This document shows, one piece after another, positions 41,545 through 51,900 of a stretch of 64,000 nt of DNA. This stretch comes from Mageeibacillus sp. (GTDB taxonomy: Bacteria > Bacillota > Clostridia > Saccharofermentanales > Saccharofermentanaceae): NCBI GenBank assembly GCA_022484595.1, contig JAKVLB010000004.1, positions 124,001-188,000 of the forward strand, read 5' to 3'. Position numbers and translations under genes: made by a program. Within the stretch, counting starts at the first letter, position 1. Each line of letters starts with the position of its first letter. Under the pieces are notes generated by a model. It did not search any database, was not told where the DNA came from, and saw only the letters and a list, made by a program, of their open reading frames with translations.

Positions 41545-43374
41545 ATGATAAAGAAAATCAGCATAAAGTTATTAAGTGTAATTGTGGCGCTGTGCGCGGT
41601 TCTTTCTGTCTGGATTGCGCCGGCTTCCCGAGTCTCTGCCGACAGCGGTATATCGCTTACGGGCAGCGCACATGTTCAGAATATTGGAGACACCGCCGGC
41701 AGCTATGACGGAACGGTGCTTTCTTTGGGAACCGAAGGTCAGTCGCTGAGAATGGAAGCAATTACGCTTGCTTTTACGAACGACACCGGAATAAGCGGTT
41801 CAATAAGGTATCGAGTGCATGTTCAGAATATCGGATGGATGGACTGGGCGGCATCCGGCCAGTCTGCGGGAACATCCGGGCAGTCGCTGAGACTTGAAGG
41901 AATTGAGATTGAACTTACCGGTGACATCGCCAACTACTATACAGTAGAGTATATGACGCATATTCAGAACTATGGCGATGCGCAGGGCTGGGTGAGCAAC
42001 GGAGCTCTTGCCGGCACCACCGGGGAATCTCTCAGACTTGAAGAACTGAAGGTAAAGATTGTACCATTGGATACTTCGTCTGTGATGGGCGTGTCTTACA
42101 GGGTTCATCGTCAGGATTACGGATGGGAGACATCATGGGCTTCAGATGGTTCCGTGTCGGGCACAACAGGTCAGGGCAAGAGGCTTGAAGCAATATCGAT
42201 AAATCTTACCGGCAGCAGCTGCAACGGCGGAATTGAGTATATGACGCACGTTCAGGACTACGGATGGGAGAGTGCCTATTCGGTTAACGGAGAGATGAGC
42301 GGTACCCAGGGTCAGGGCAAGAGACTCGAAGCAATAAGGATATCGCTCACGGGGGACATAGCGAATCATTACGATGTCTATTACCGCGTACATGCTCAGG
42401 ACTACGGCTGGCTCGGATGGGCGAAGGACGGCGAAGATGCCGGTACTTCGGGACTGTCGAAAAGACTTGAAGCCATACAGATTGTCCTTGTTGTAAAGAA
42501 TGCTGCGGCGCCTTCTGCGGTTGCGGGTATTACAAGTGTTACAGATATCGCGTCTGTAACCGGTTCATCGGTATCAACCAATTCCGCGCAGACTGTCAGC
42601 ACAGAGAGTACGGCGGATTTCTATCCGTATCGCAGCATGCTGTCGTCAACATACAAGGCTCTCTATGATGAGGCCTATGCGGCGCTTAAGAACGGCAATA
42701 CGACAGTTACGCCTTCAGTCAAGGTTAAATACAGCTCGAACGTGACTGAAGCCATCTATGCCGTATATCTCGATCATCCCGAGCTTGTCTGGATTACCGG
42801 TTCCTCGACTATATCAACCCGCAATGACTATGTCACAAAGATTGTTTTCGCGACTTATGACATAAGTGATACTACGGCGGAAAGAGAGCTGATGGTGTCA
42901 AGATTCAATGCTGCGGCGCAGAAGATAATCGACAAGGCAATGACATATAACACTGTTATACAGCGTGAAGTGTACGTACATAATGCCATTTGTGAGGCTG
43001 CGACTTATTCCGACAGCGATTATTCACAGAGTGCGTACAGCGCGCTTGTTATGGGCAAGTCGGTGTGCGCGGGATACTCAAGGGCATTCCAGTATATAAT
43101 GCAGCAGTGCGGAGTTGCCTGCTACTATGTGAGAGGCACGGCATTCTCGGGATATACAAGCGGCAACCATGCATGGAATATCATAAGTATCGGAAGCAGT
43201 TACTACAATGTTGATGTTTCATGGGATGATACATACTTTGATTATTACGGGCACTATTGCTATGACTACTTCAATCTGTCCGATGCGTCGGCAGGTCTGT
43301 CCAGAACCAGAAACAAGGCGAGTATGGCGCTTCCGGCGTGCACGGACAAGTCTCTTGAGGGAATAACCTATTGA
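41545..43374 (+). CDS. secreted ChW-repeat protein with transglutaminase-like domain
   Basis: 609 residues from the ATG at 41545 (AGGAG upstream). A signal peptide ends near residue 33. Six ChW repeats follow, about 47 residues each, of the form H-x-Q-x-x-G-W...G-x-x-x-G-T-x-G-x-x-x-R-L-E. After a Ser/Thr linker comes a transglutaminase-like domain with the triad Cys (GKSVCAGYSRAF), His (GNHAWNII) and Asp (VDVSWDDTY). These are cysteine protease- or peptidase-like enzymes at the cell surface. The whole repeat array is shared with the next gene. Confidence 0.9.
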   Translation: MIKKISIKLLSVIVALCAVLSVWIAPASRVSADSGISLTGSAHVQNIGDTAGSYDGTVLSLGTEGQSLRMEAITLAFTNDTGISGSIRYRVHVQNIGWMDWAASGQSAGTSGQSLRLEGIEIELTGDIANYYTVEYMTHIQNYGDAQGWVSNGALAGTTGESLRLEELKVKIVPLDTSSVMGVSYRVHRQDYGWETSWASDGSVSGTTGQGKRLEAISINLTGSSCNGGIEYMTHVQDYGWESAYSVNGEMSGTQGQGKRLEAIRISLTGDIANHYDVYYRVHAQDYGWLGWAKDGEDAGTSGLSKRLEAIQIVLVVKNAAAPSAVAGITSVTDIASVTGSSVSTNSAQTVSTESTADFYPYRSMLSSTYKALYDEAYAALKNGNTTVTPSVKVKYSSNVTEAIYAVYLDHPELVWITGSSTISTRNDYVTKIVFATYDISDTTAERELMVSRFNAAAQKIIDKAMTYNTVIQREVYVHNAICEAATYSDSDYSQSAYSALVMGKSVCAGYSRAFQYIMQQCGVACYYVRGTAFSGYTSGNHAWNIISIGSSYYNVDVSWDDTYFDYYGHYCYDYFNLSDASAGLSRTRNKASMALPACTDKSLEGITY

Positions 43375-43448
43375 TTTACTGCAATGTAGTATAATAGCCG
43401 TTGTAACCGGATCGTACATAATACCCCGGGGATCGCGAGGATATATGA

Positions 43449-45164
43449 ATGAATCATTTTAAGAATTTGGTAAGCGTTATCTGCGCCGCCGCCATACTGG
43501 CAACAGCGTGCTTCACATATGGCAGCCGCAGGGTCAGTGCGGATACCGTCTCATACAGTCTTGACGGAGTAGCGCATGTGCAGGACATAGGAGATGCGAA
43601 CGGTTCGTTTGACAGCGGAGTTCTGACACTTGGGACTGAAGGTCAGAGCAAAAGACTCGAAGCTGTCACGGTTAATTTCACAAACAACACCGGTTTTGAA
43701 GGCACTCTTCAATACCGTGTCCATGTTCAGAACATCGGATGGATGGACTGGCACAACGCCGGTGAGGCGGCAGGCACACAGGGTCAGTCCCTGAGGCTCG
43801 AAGGTATCGAGATGAGGCTTACCGGCGAGCTTGCAAACCATTATTCCGTAATGTACGCAACACACATTCAGGATTACGGCGATGCGCAGGGATGGGTGAG
43901 CAACGGAGCGCTTGCCGGTACCACAGGTGAATCAAAGAGGCTCGAGGAGCTTAAGGTCAAACTGACAGCGCTTGACAGCGCAAATACAACGTCAGTGTCT
44001 TACCGCGTTCACAGACAGGATTACGGATGGGAGACTTCATGGGCAGCAGACGGTGCCGTCTCCGGTACGACCGGTCAGGCGAAGCGGCTTGAAGCTATCT
44101 CGATCAGCCTGAACAGTGCGCAGTATACAGGCGGCATAGAGTACAGAACTCATATTCAGGATATCGGCTGGGAGGACAGCTGGTCGTCGAACGGCGAGAT
44201 GTCCGGGACACAGGGTCAGGCGAAGCGGCTTGAGACCATACAGATAAGGCTCACCGGCGATATTGCCAATTATTATGATGTCTATTACAGAGTGCACGCC
44301 CAGAATCTCGGATGGATGGGATGGGCATGCGACGGAGCTTCTTCCGGGACGACAGGGAGTTCGTCAAGACTTGAGGCGATACAGATTGTACTTGTTCTCA
44401 AAGGCGCGGCGGCTCCGGGAGCTGTTGCAGGTGTAATTACCGATTATGCTGATGCTTACAGCGACAGAAGAACCGACAGAGTTTATTTTGACGACTTCAT
44501 CAAGAACTATAAGAGAGCTGATACGCTGGTCGGTATCGACGTATCCAAGTGGCAGGGTACTATTGATTTCCAGGCGGTCAGGAATGCCGGAGCGGAATTT
44601 GTAATTATCCGCGCCTATAAGTGCGAGTATCACAAGAACAGCAGAGGCACTTACGTGTTTGACAGCTATGTAGATCCGTATTTCCTCCAGAATATCAGGA
44701 ACGCCAAGGCGGCAGGGCTTGCAATAGGTGTGTATTACGGCGCCGCGGACAACTCGGAAGCCATGGTCCGCGACCATGCGAGAACAATCGCGCAGCTCCT
44801 TAACAGCACGGGAATCACGCTTGACATCCCGGTTGCGTATGACTGGGAGCAGTGGCAATACATGTCTCAGCTCGGTCTTAATTACACTTCCGTCAATGCC
44901 CTTTGGAGAGCTTTTGCCGACGAGATGTCCAAGAACGGATATCCTACAATTCTGTATTCGAGTAAGTGGTATCTTGAGAACGTCTGGGATTATTCCGGCC
45001 ATGATGTGTGGCTTGCCAACTATGTTACGCGCACGGATTACAAGGGACCGTATTTCATGTGGCAGGCTACGAGCAAGGGCGTGATACCAGGAATTATCAC
45101 CGATACTGCAGGTTATCAGACTGTTGATTTTGATGTCTACTACCAGAACGGGGTTAACAAGTAA
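43449..45164 (+). CDS. secreted ChW-repeat protein with GH25 muramidase domain
   Basis: 571 residues with a signal peptide and six ChW repeats (about 33-340) paired one-to-one with those of the previous gene; repeat 3 shares GDAQGWVSNGALAGTTGES exactly. The C-terminal ~210 residues are a GH25 lysozyme: GIDVSKWQGTIDFQAVR, FVIIRAYKCEY, GVYYGA and YDWEQWQ with the catalytic Asp/Glu. It would cut peptidoglycan, probably in the cell's own wall or that of competitors. It overlaps the amylase start (TAATG). Confidence 0.9.
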   Translation: MNHFKNLVSVICAAAILATACFTYGSRRVSADTVSYSLDGVAHVQDIGDANGSFDSGVLTLGTEGQSKRLEAVTVNFTNNTGFEGTLQYRVHVQNIGWMDWHNAGEAAGTQGQSLRLEGIEMRLTGELANHYSVMYATHIQDYGDAQGWVSNGALAGTTGESKRLEELKVKLTALDSANTTSVSYRVHRQDYGWETSWAADGAVSGTTGQAKRLEAISISLNSAQYTGGIEYRTHIQDIGWEDSWSSNGEMSGTQGQAKRLETIQIRLTGDIANYYDVYYRVHAQNLGWMGWACDGASSGTTGSSSRLEAIQIVLVLKGAAAPGAVAGVITDYADAYSDRRTDRVYFDDFIKNYKRADTLVGIDVSKWQGTIDFQAVRNAGAEFVIIRAYKCEYHKNSRGTYVFDSYVDPYFLQNIRNAKAAGLAIGVYYGAADNSEAMVRDHARTIAQLLNSTGITLDIPVAYDWEQWQYMSQLGLNYTSVNALWRAFADEMSKNGYPTILYSSKWYLENVWDYSGHDVWLANYVTRTDYKGPYFMWQATSKGVIPGIITDTAGYQTVDFDVYYQNGVNK

Positions 45165-46639
45165 TGGCTTGCGGGAGCCGCAAGGCCACAGGTCCGGTCA
45201 GCGGTGAAGAGAGAAACGGCGTGATGATGCAGTTCTTTGAGTGGTATCTGCCGTGCGACCACAGTTTATGGAACAGACTTAGTTCCGGCGAGGCAGATAA
45301 CCTCGCGGCTGCCGGGGTCACTGCCCTGTGGCTGCCGCCGGCTACAAAAGGAGCGTTCGGAGATCAGGGTACCGGGTATGCGGTTTACGATCTGTATGAT
45401 CTGGGCGAGTTCGATCAGAAGGGATCGATACCCACCAAATATGGTACCAAAGATGAGTATATCCGGGCGGTGCAAGCCTGCCATGCCGCGGGAATCAAAG
45501 TTTATGCCGATGTTGTACTCAATCACAAGATTGGCGCTGACGGAAGCGAGGATATTGACTGCGTAGAGTATTCGAACAGCAATCGCACGTTGCCTGTATC
45601 CGGCGAAGAGAACATCAAGGCGTGGACAGTGTTTGATTTCAAGGGACGCGCCGGCAAATACTCTGATTTTGTCTGGAACAGCGGATGTTTTGACGGAGTC
45701 GACTGGGATGAGCGCCACAGAAAGAACGCCATCTATCTGATTAAGGGTCATTCCTGGCAGCAGGAAGTGGATGAGTCGGAGAACGGGAACTATGACTATC
45801 TGATGGGTGCGGATATTGATTTTGACAGACCGTATGTCGTTGAAGAGCTTACGCGCTGGGGTGAGTGGTATATGAAGACAACCGGCGTCGACGGAGTGAG
45901 ACTCGACGCGGTGAAGCATATAAAAGCCGAATTCTACAGGAACTGGCTGCCGAAGATGAGAAGCATTATCGGTGCAGACGCGTTTGCTGTCGGTGAGTAC
46001 TGGCACAAAGATGTGAGAGCGCTTGAGAACTATCTTGCGGAAGTTGAAGGAGAAATGAGTCTGTTTGATGTACCGCTCCATTTCAACTTTTTCGCGGCAT
46101 CTCAGGACGGTGCCGGGTATGACCTGCGTCGGATTTTCGACGGTTCGCTGACTGCTGAGAATCCGGTTCACAGTGTAACGTTTGTCGACAATCACGATAC
46201 TCAGAAGGGACAGGCTCTGGAATCCTGCGTCGGAATGTGGTTCAAACCGCATGCTTATGCGATGACATTGCTGCGTGAGGCCGGATACCCTTGTGTATTT
46301 TACGGCGATTACTACGGAATACCGCATGACAATCAGCCGCCGATGAAGGCGGTTCTCGACATTCTTCTTTCGGTCAGAAGAGATTACGCCTACGGACTTC
46401 AGACGGACTATCCGGATAACGCGCACGGAATAGGCTGGACACGCGCGCAGTCAGGACTTGCGGTTGTTCTGTCTTCAAAGTATGATCAGGCCATAAGAAT
46501 GAATGTCGGCGTACAGAGAGCGGGGAAGGTCTATGCGGATGTTCTCGGCAATCGGACGGAAGAGATTGTGATTGATAAGGACGGATGGGGCAGTTTCACG
46601 GCAAAAGACGGATATGTTAGTGTCTGGCTGCCGAGATAG
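45164..46639 (+). CDS. cytoplasmic alpha-amylase (GH13)
   Basis: 491 residues, no signal peptide. GH13 motifs: DVVLNHK (I), GVRLDAVKH (II, nucleophile Asp), VGEYWHK (III, acid Glu) and FVDNHDTQ (IV). The FFEWYLPCDHSLWNRL start fits the intracellular AmyA/BLA-like group that degrades maltodextrin or glycogen. Its ATG overlaps the stop of the muramidase gene, so the two are translated together although one is secreted and the other is cytosolic, which is odd. Confidence 0.92.
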   Translation: MACGSRKATGPVSGEERNGVMMQFFEWYLPCDHSLWNRLSSGEADNLAAAGVTALWLPPATKGAFGDQGTGYAVYDLYDLGEFDQKGSIPTKYGTKDEYIRAVQACHAAGIKVYADVVLNHKIGADGSEDIDCVEYSNSNRTLPVSGEENIKAWTVFDFKGRAGKYSDFVWNSGCFDGVDWDERHRKNAIYLIKGHSWQQEVDESENGNYDYLMGADIDFDRPYVVEELTRWGEWYMKTTGVDGVRLDAVKHIKAEFYRNWLPKMRSIIGADAFAVGEYWHKDVRALENYLAEVEGEMSLFDVPLHFNFFAASQDGAGYDLRRIFDGSLTAENPVHSVTFVDNHDTQKGQALESCVGMWFKPHAYAMTLLREAGYPCVFYGDYYGIPHDNQPPMKAVLDILLSVRRDYAYGLQTDYPDNAHGIGWTRAQSGLAVVLSSKYDQAIRMNVGVQRAGKVYADVLGNRTEEIVIDKDGWGSFTAKDGYVSVWLPR

Positions 46640-46656
46640 AGGAACGGGGTATATGG

Positions 46657-47565
46657 ATGAGAATTTATTATATTGATTATGAGAACGTTAAAGGCGCCGG
46701 AACTGAGGGAATAGACGGTCTGTCTGTAGATGACAGAGTCAAGATTTTTGCGAAGGGCAAATCCGACGCTATGAAGTTCGACGATATCAAGCTGATTATG
46801 ACTTCGAAGGCAAAGGTTGTAATTGACGATGTTGTAACCGGAACAAAGAACGCGTTGGATTTTCAGCTGCTGGCGGATCTGCTGGTGGATGTTTTCGATA
46901 ACCGCAAGGCCAACGTCAGCGCGCGCTACTGCATCATAAGCAAAGACAAGGGCTACGATCCCGCAATATTGCAGATGAAGAAGCGCGGTATCGACTGTGT
47001 CACGCGCGCCGAGTCAATCGGGGCAGATACAGGATCGGCCGCAGTCAGACCTCAGATTCAAAAGACCGGGAATCCGGATGCTCAGGCAGGCAAAGTCCGC
47101 ACGGCAAAAGGTTCCGTACAGAAGAATGCCGGAGGCAGTGCAGCCTCAGTTTCCGCGGTAAAGTCATCCGCACCGGAGGCACAAAGCCGGAAGGTTCAAA
47201 GCCGGAAGGTTCAAAGTACCGGGTCACAGACGCAGAATACTAATAATCAAAAGGCTCAGGCTGTCAAGCCCGGTGTCAGAAGCGTGTCCGAAGAAACCAA
47301 GTCCCAAGGTGTCAGGAGTGGCCGCAAGCCGGCTCCCGTCGCACCGGAAAATGAGGGCAGAATCATTCGGGAAGGAATAAAGGCCAAATGCAATATTGAT
47401 ATCACCGAGCCTCAGGTGGCGCACGTTTATCTCGCGCTTAAAACCTCCGACAGCAAGAATGCTTTCTATAATTATTTCAGAACGGCTATGGGCGAAGTTA
47501 AGGGGCGCGCTTTCTACAAGTCTATCAGGAGTTCGTTCGAGGACTTAAGAAACAAGATCCGATAA
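46657..47565 (+). CDS. PIN-like domain protein with low-complexity linker
   Basis: 302 residues. The N-terminal ~125 residues form a PIN-like nuclease domain (YYIDYENVKGAGTEGI, LDFQLLADLLVDV, YCIISKDKGYDPAI with the acidic residues). A Ser/Gln/Lys-rich linker of about 100 residues includes a short tandem repeat SRKVQ. The C-terminal ~65 residues are a small helical domain (EPQVAHVYLALKTSDSKNAFYNYFRTAMGE). Likely an RNase; no antitoxin partner is seen. It starts 18 bases after the amylase stop. Confidence 0.75.
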   Translation: MRIYYIDYENVKGAGTEGIDGLSVDDRVKIFAKGKSDAMKFDDIKLIMTSKAKVVIDDVVTGTKNALDFQLLADLLVDVFDNRKANVSARYCIISKDKGYDPAILQMKKRGIDCVTRAESIGADTGSAAVRPQIQKTGNPDAQAGKVRTAKGSVQKNAGGSAASVSAVKSSAPEAQSRKVQSRKVQSTGSQTQNTNNQKAQAVKPGVRSVSEETKSQGVRSGRKPAPVAPENEGRIIREGIKAKCNIDITEPQVAHVYLALKTSDSKNAFYNYFRTAMGEVKGRAFYKSIRSSFEDLRNKIR

Positions 47566-47594
47566 TTTCGATAAAACCGGCTGTTTCTGCCGCA

Positions 47595-48182
47595 CTATCT
47601 GTCAATTATTCGAAGTTCGACGCGATGATCTTTGATCGTGATCATCCACTTCTTGTACTGGCGGCGTCTTTTGTACATATGGATGAAGCTGTCGGCAAAG
47701 TCAAAGGTAAGAATAACAGCAAGAATCACGCTGACAATCTCGATTCCCGGGGACATGAGTCTGTTTATGAGGTCCATTGCGGAGGCGAAAAAGTTGCTCA
47801 TGAAAATCTCGATAATCAGAGCGAAGCCCATGCTTGTAAAGAGTGATGTGTATCTGGTCAGGTGCAAAGGAAGTCTGGAATAATCCCAGTATATAAATCC
47901 GCATAACTTTTCGACCGCGGTTCCGAGAAGAATCTCACCTATGCTGACGGCTACGACAAGCTCTATGAAGTACAGCAGGATTCCGTTAAGTGATGGTTCC
48001 GGAGTGCCGAGAACCAGATCAACACCAAGGATGGCAAGACCATAGCCCAGGAGAAAGGGCAGGTTCATATTGCGATTATCAATGTAGTTTTTGGTGAAGA
48101 GAAGCCACACATTCTCAACAATGTACCCAATGAAGGAACAAAGTACTATCATCTGACACCATGCGTAAATATTGTATGTCAT
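47595..48182 (-). CDS. putative ABC transporter permease-like membrane protein (CmpB family)
   Basis: 195 residues from the ATG at 48182 (AAAGGAG upstream). Five to six hydrophobic segments; SFIGYIVENVW and NRNMNLPFLLGYGLA are characteristic of the small CmpB-like membrane proteins common in Clostridia, with unknown function. Convergent with the PIN-like gene and divergent from a TetR regulator. Confidence 0.75.
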   Translation of the reverse strand: MTYNIYAWCQMIVLCSFIGYIVENVWLLFTKNYIDNRNMNLPFLLGYGLAILGVDLVLGTPEPSLNGILLYFIELVVAVSIGEILLGTAVEKLCGFIYWDYSRLPLHLTRYTSLFTSMGFALIIEIFMSNFFASAMDLINRLMSPGIEIVSVILAVILTFDFADSFIHMYKRRRQYKKWMITIKDHRVELRIIDR

Positions 48183-48253
48183 ACAGATCACTCTCCTTTG
48201 AAGTGGTGGCTTTTTAGACAATACAAGTGTATCATCTAAAACATGTACTCTCA

Positions 48254-48297
48254 ATGTCACTTCAATCGGAGTGAACATATTGCGCGAAAATGTTCAC
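48254..48297. promoter_or_regulatory. candidate TetR operator
   Basis: GTGAACAT (48271-48278) and ATGTTCAC (48290-48297) form an exact inverted repeat with 11-base centre; ATGTCACT (48254-48261) is a third, related half-site. The region lies between the divergent membrane protein and TetR genes and ends 18 bases before the TetR ATG. Confidence 0.5.
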
Positions 48298-48314
48298 ACA
48301 AAGGAGGAACTCAC

Positions 48315-48860
48315 ATGTCAAATACCAGGCCGCTTCAGGAGGCAAACACAGAGTCCAACAGGCTGACCAGGGAAGCGATTCGCACAGGACTGATTATGCT
48401 TATGCATAACAATAAGTATGACAGGATAACTGTGACCGATATTATCAAGCGCGCGGGCGTGTCAAGGTCGGGATTCTATCGCAACTATCAGTCCAAGGAG
48501 GAGGTTTTGGACGAGGTTGCCGGTGAGATTAAGGTGATGGTGCTCGGTGAGTGCCCGGATATCACAATGGACCTGCATGAACGATATCTTTGCGTTTTCA
48601 ACGCGGTGGCGCAGGGATGGGGTTCGGTTGAGCTTCTGCTGGGCGCGGATATACCGCCGGAGATGACGCTCAGACTTGAAAGTTATTTTGAGGATGCGCT
48701 CAACGGCCATAATGCGAAGACCACATACTATTACAGCGCGCTCTGCAGTTCGCTGCTGACGATTGTGGATTCCTGGTACAAGGGCGGAATGAAAGAATCT
48801 GCCGAAGAGATGGCGGATCTGATGGCTGAAATTTTCGGCGGTAAGCTTAAAGAACTTTGA
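48315..48860 (+). CDS. TetR-family transcriptional regulator
   Basis: 181 residues from the ATG at 48315 (AAGGAGG). The N-terminal HTH is TREAIRTGLIMLMHNNKYDRITVTDIIKRAGVSRSGFYRNY, followed by a C-terminal ligand domain of the type found in Clostridia TetR proteins (YYYSALCSSLLTIVDSWYKGGM). It lies just upstream of the large ABC transporter and is likely its regulator. Confidence 0.9.
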   Translation: MSNTRPLQEANTESNRLTREAIRTGLIMLMHNNKYDRITVTDIIKRAGVSRSGFYRNYQSKEEVLDEVAGEIKVMVLGECPDITMDLHERYLCVFNAVAQGWGSVELLLGADIPPEMTLRLESYFEDALNGHNAKTTYYYSALCSSLLTIVDSWYKGGMKESAEEMADLMAEIFGGKLKEL

Positions 48861-48949
48861 ATGAACTGTAAAGAGTCGCTAAGTAAATAGTAAAAGCCGG
48901 GCAGTTATGTTAGAATTGCGAAACAAAAAAGCAACGGGGATAACAGGGC

Positions 48950-51900
48950 ATGCTTCAGATACTGAATATTTACAAGGAATACAAGACCGGAAAACTAATA
49001 CAGCGCGCATTGGACGATGTGACACTAAACCTTAGAGACAGTGAGTTTGTAGCGATTCTCGGTCCTTCCGGGTCCGGAAAGACCACTCTTCTCAATATTA
49101 TCGGCGGTCTCGACCGATACGACACGGGGGATGTCATCATCAACGGGACTTCGACAAAGAAATATAAGGATCGCGACTGGGATTCATACCGCAACCATAC
49201 AATAGGCTTTGTCTTCCAGAGCTACAATCTTATTCCGCATCAGACCATTCTGAGCAACGTGGAGCTCGCGCTGACGATATCGGGGATATCCGGCAGACAA
49301 AGGCGGAAGAAGGCTCTCGACGCGCTCGACAAGGTCGGACTTAAAGATCAGTCACATAAGAAACCGAATCAGCTGTCAGGCGGTCAGATGCAGAGAGTCG
49401 CCATTGCGAGAGCACTTGTAAACGACCCGGATATTCTGCTCGCGGATGAGCCGACAGGGGCGCTTGATTCCGATACCAGTATTCATGTCATGGATCTGCT
49501 TAAGGAGGTCGCAAAGGACAGACTTGTCGTGATGGTGACTCATAATCCTGAACTTGCGAGGGATTACGCGACAAGAATTGTAAAGCTCAGCGACGGGCGG
49601 ATCATATCTGATACAGACCCCTTTGTACCGGAAGGCATGGATACACATAAAGCCGTGCACAGAAATCTCGGAAGGGCTTCAATGAACTACCTGACGTCAT
49701 TGTCGCTTAGTTTTAACAATCTCTGGACAAAGAAAGCCAGAACCATTCTTGTCGCTTTCGCGGGCTCTATCGGCATAATCGGTATTGCTCTGATACTTTC
49801 GCTGTCGAACGGCGTGAACAGATATATTGAAGACACGGAGACTGAGACACTGTCGCAGTACCCTATTGATATAGGCAGTTCTCAGGTGTCTGTCATGTCA
49901 CTGATGATGATGCCCGGAAACGCTAATGAAGAGGCGGCAGAATCGCAGGTGGCGGGAAAGATAACGGAGATTCCTGTCGCGGGTCAGTTGCTGTCAAGTA
50001 TGCAGACCAATGACCTGCAGAGCTTTCATGATTATCTTGAAAGCGGAGACGCAGTAGCTTCGGATGATTCGGAGTACAACGGCACGGAAATACATGATTT
50101 AGCGAACGGGATTGAATATTCGTATTCGCTTACTCCGCAGATTTACTACTACAACAGTGACAAGGGCAGCTACAGGCAGGTCAACCCCAATGATGATTTC
50201 GTGTCTATGGGACTTCCGTCTTCGTCCGCGATGTCGTCCATGTATTCGATGAATGTTTTCCACGAGCTTCCCGAGAATACAGGACTGTATATGAACCAGT
50301 ACGAAGTTATGACAGGCAGATGGCCCGAGAATCCGTCGGAGGCTGTTCTTGTGCTTACCGATACAGGTGCGCTGTCTGATTTCATTGTATATTCATTCGG
50401 ACTTAGAGATGCGGACGAACTCGACGACATGATAAGTGATTTCGTGAACGGGAACAGTGTCGCGGCATCTTCAGGTGCAACCAGCACGTGGGATTATGAT
50501 GATTTTATGGGAACTGTTTTCAAAGTGCTGCCGGCGTATGAGAAGTATCAGTTTGACGACAGCCTTGATGTCTATACAGATATGAGCAGTGATGATGATT
50601 ATATGATGTCAAAGCTCGCAGAGGCGCAGAATATCACTGTAGTCGGTATCGTTCAGCCGAAGCCGGATGCCGATGTGCAGATGCTTGAGGGCGGTGTTTA
50701 CTACTCCGCGGATCTAATCGAGGATTTAAGGACTAAGGCGGCTGATGCCCCTATAGTTCAGGCACAGCTTGCAGACAGGGATGTGAATATTCTGACGGGC
50801 AGGAGATTCGATGAGGAGAATAATGACTTCGACATGTCAAGCCTTTTCAGTGTTGATGAGGATGCCATGAGCGATGTTTTCAAGTTCGATGAAGATGCGA
50901 TAAGCTTCGATACGGATTCATTTGATATGGGCGACATTGATGTTGCCGGTGAGTTTGCAGATGCGATGCCGGACATGGGGTCTGCCGACATGTCGCAGCT
51001 TATGAACGGAGTTAATTTTAAGGTGGATTCCGCGAAAATGGGGCAGGTTATGCAGGCTCTGTTTACCGGTTACATGAGTACGCTGGATTACTCCGCGTCA
51101 ATGAGCGCGTATCTTGCGTCCGATGCCGGAAAAGACCTTGTGTCTTCTCAGCTTAACTCCATTGCCGGAGACTGCGTCAACGCTGCGCTGACACAGACCG
51201 ATTTCCAGAGCTGCGCACAGGCTGTGTTGCAGGGTTTTGCGGACTACGCCGCCGCCAACGGCATAGTTATCACGGATCGTGCGACATTTGACAGCGCCTT
51301 TGGCACATATATCGCGACCGAGGCCGGACAGCAGGCTGTGACGGCACAGACAGACGCACTAAAGGCTATGGTGATAGCAAAGATTACGATCACAGGCAGC
51401 CAGAAAGATGCCTTTACAGCGGCAATCCTGGGTGGTTTCAAGCAGTATCTCGCTGATAATGCGATGAGCACTGTGGCTGCTTCGCAGACTTCGTTTGCGG
51501 CGTATCTCGCTCAGCCTGACGTACAGTCTCTTCTGACGGGAGGTACAATGAGCGCGATTAATTTTGATGAAATCAGCGCGGCATTATCCGCCAACGTGTC
51601 AACGATGATGACCAATGTCACTTCGCAGCTTCAAAGCGCAATGACCGGGGTTCTCTCAAATGTGACAGATCAGATGAGCGACAGAGTTGCCGATGCGGTA
51701 GAAGATTCCCTCTCGAATATGGACAGCGCCGTAAGCATAGATAAGGACGCCTTCTCGAATGCCATCACCGTTAATACCGATGATGTGTCAATGGAATCCT
51801 TTATATCCCAGATGATGAACAGTTCCGGTCAGATGTCGGCTGAATCAAATCTGACGGACTTCGGGTATTGTGACGCGGGTGACTACAGCGCAATAACAAT

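Noticed and set aside
45266-46426. 386-codon minus-strand open frame
   Set aside because: Lies entirely opposite the amylase gene, which has all GH13 motifs; no SD and no recognisable product.
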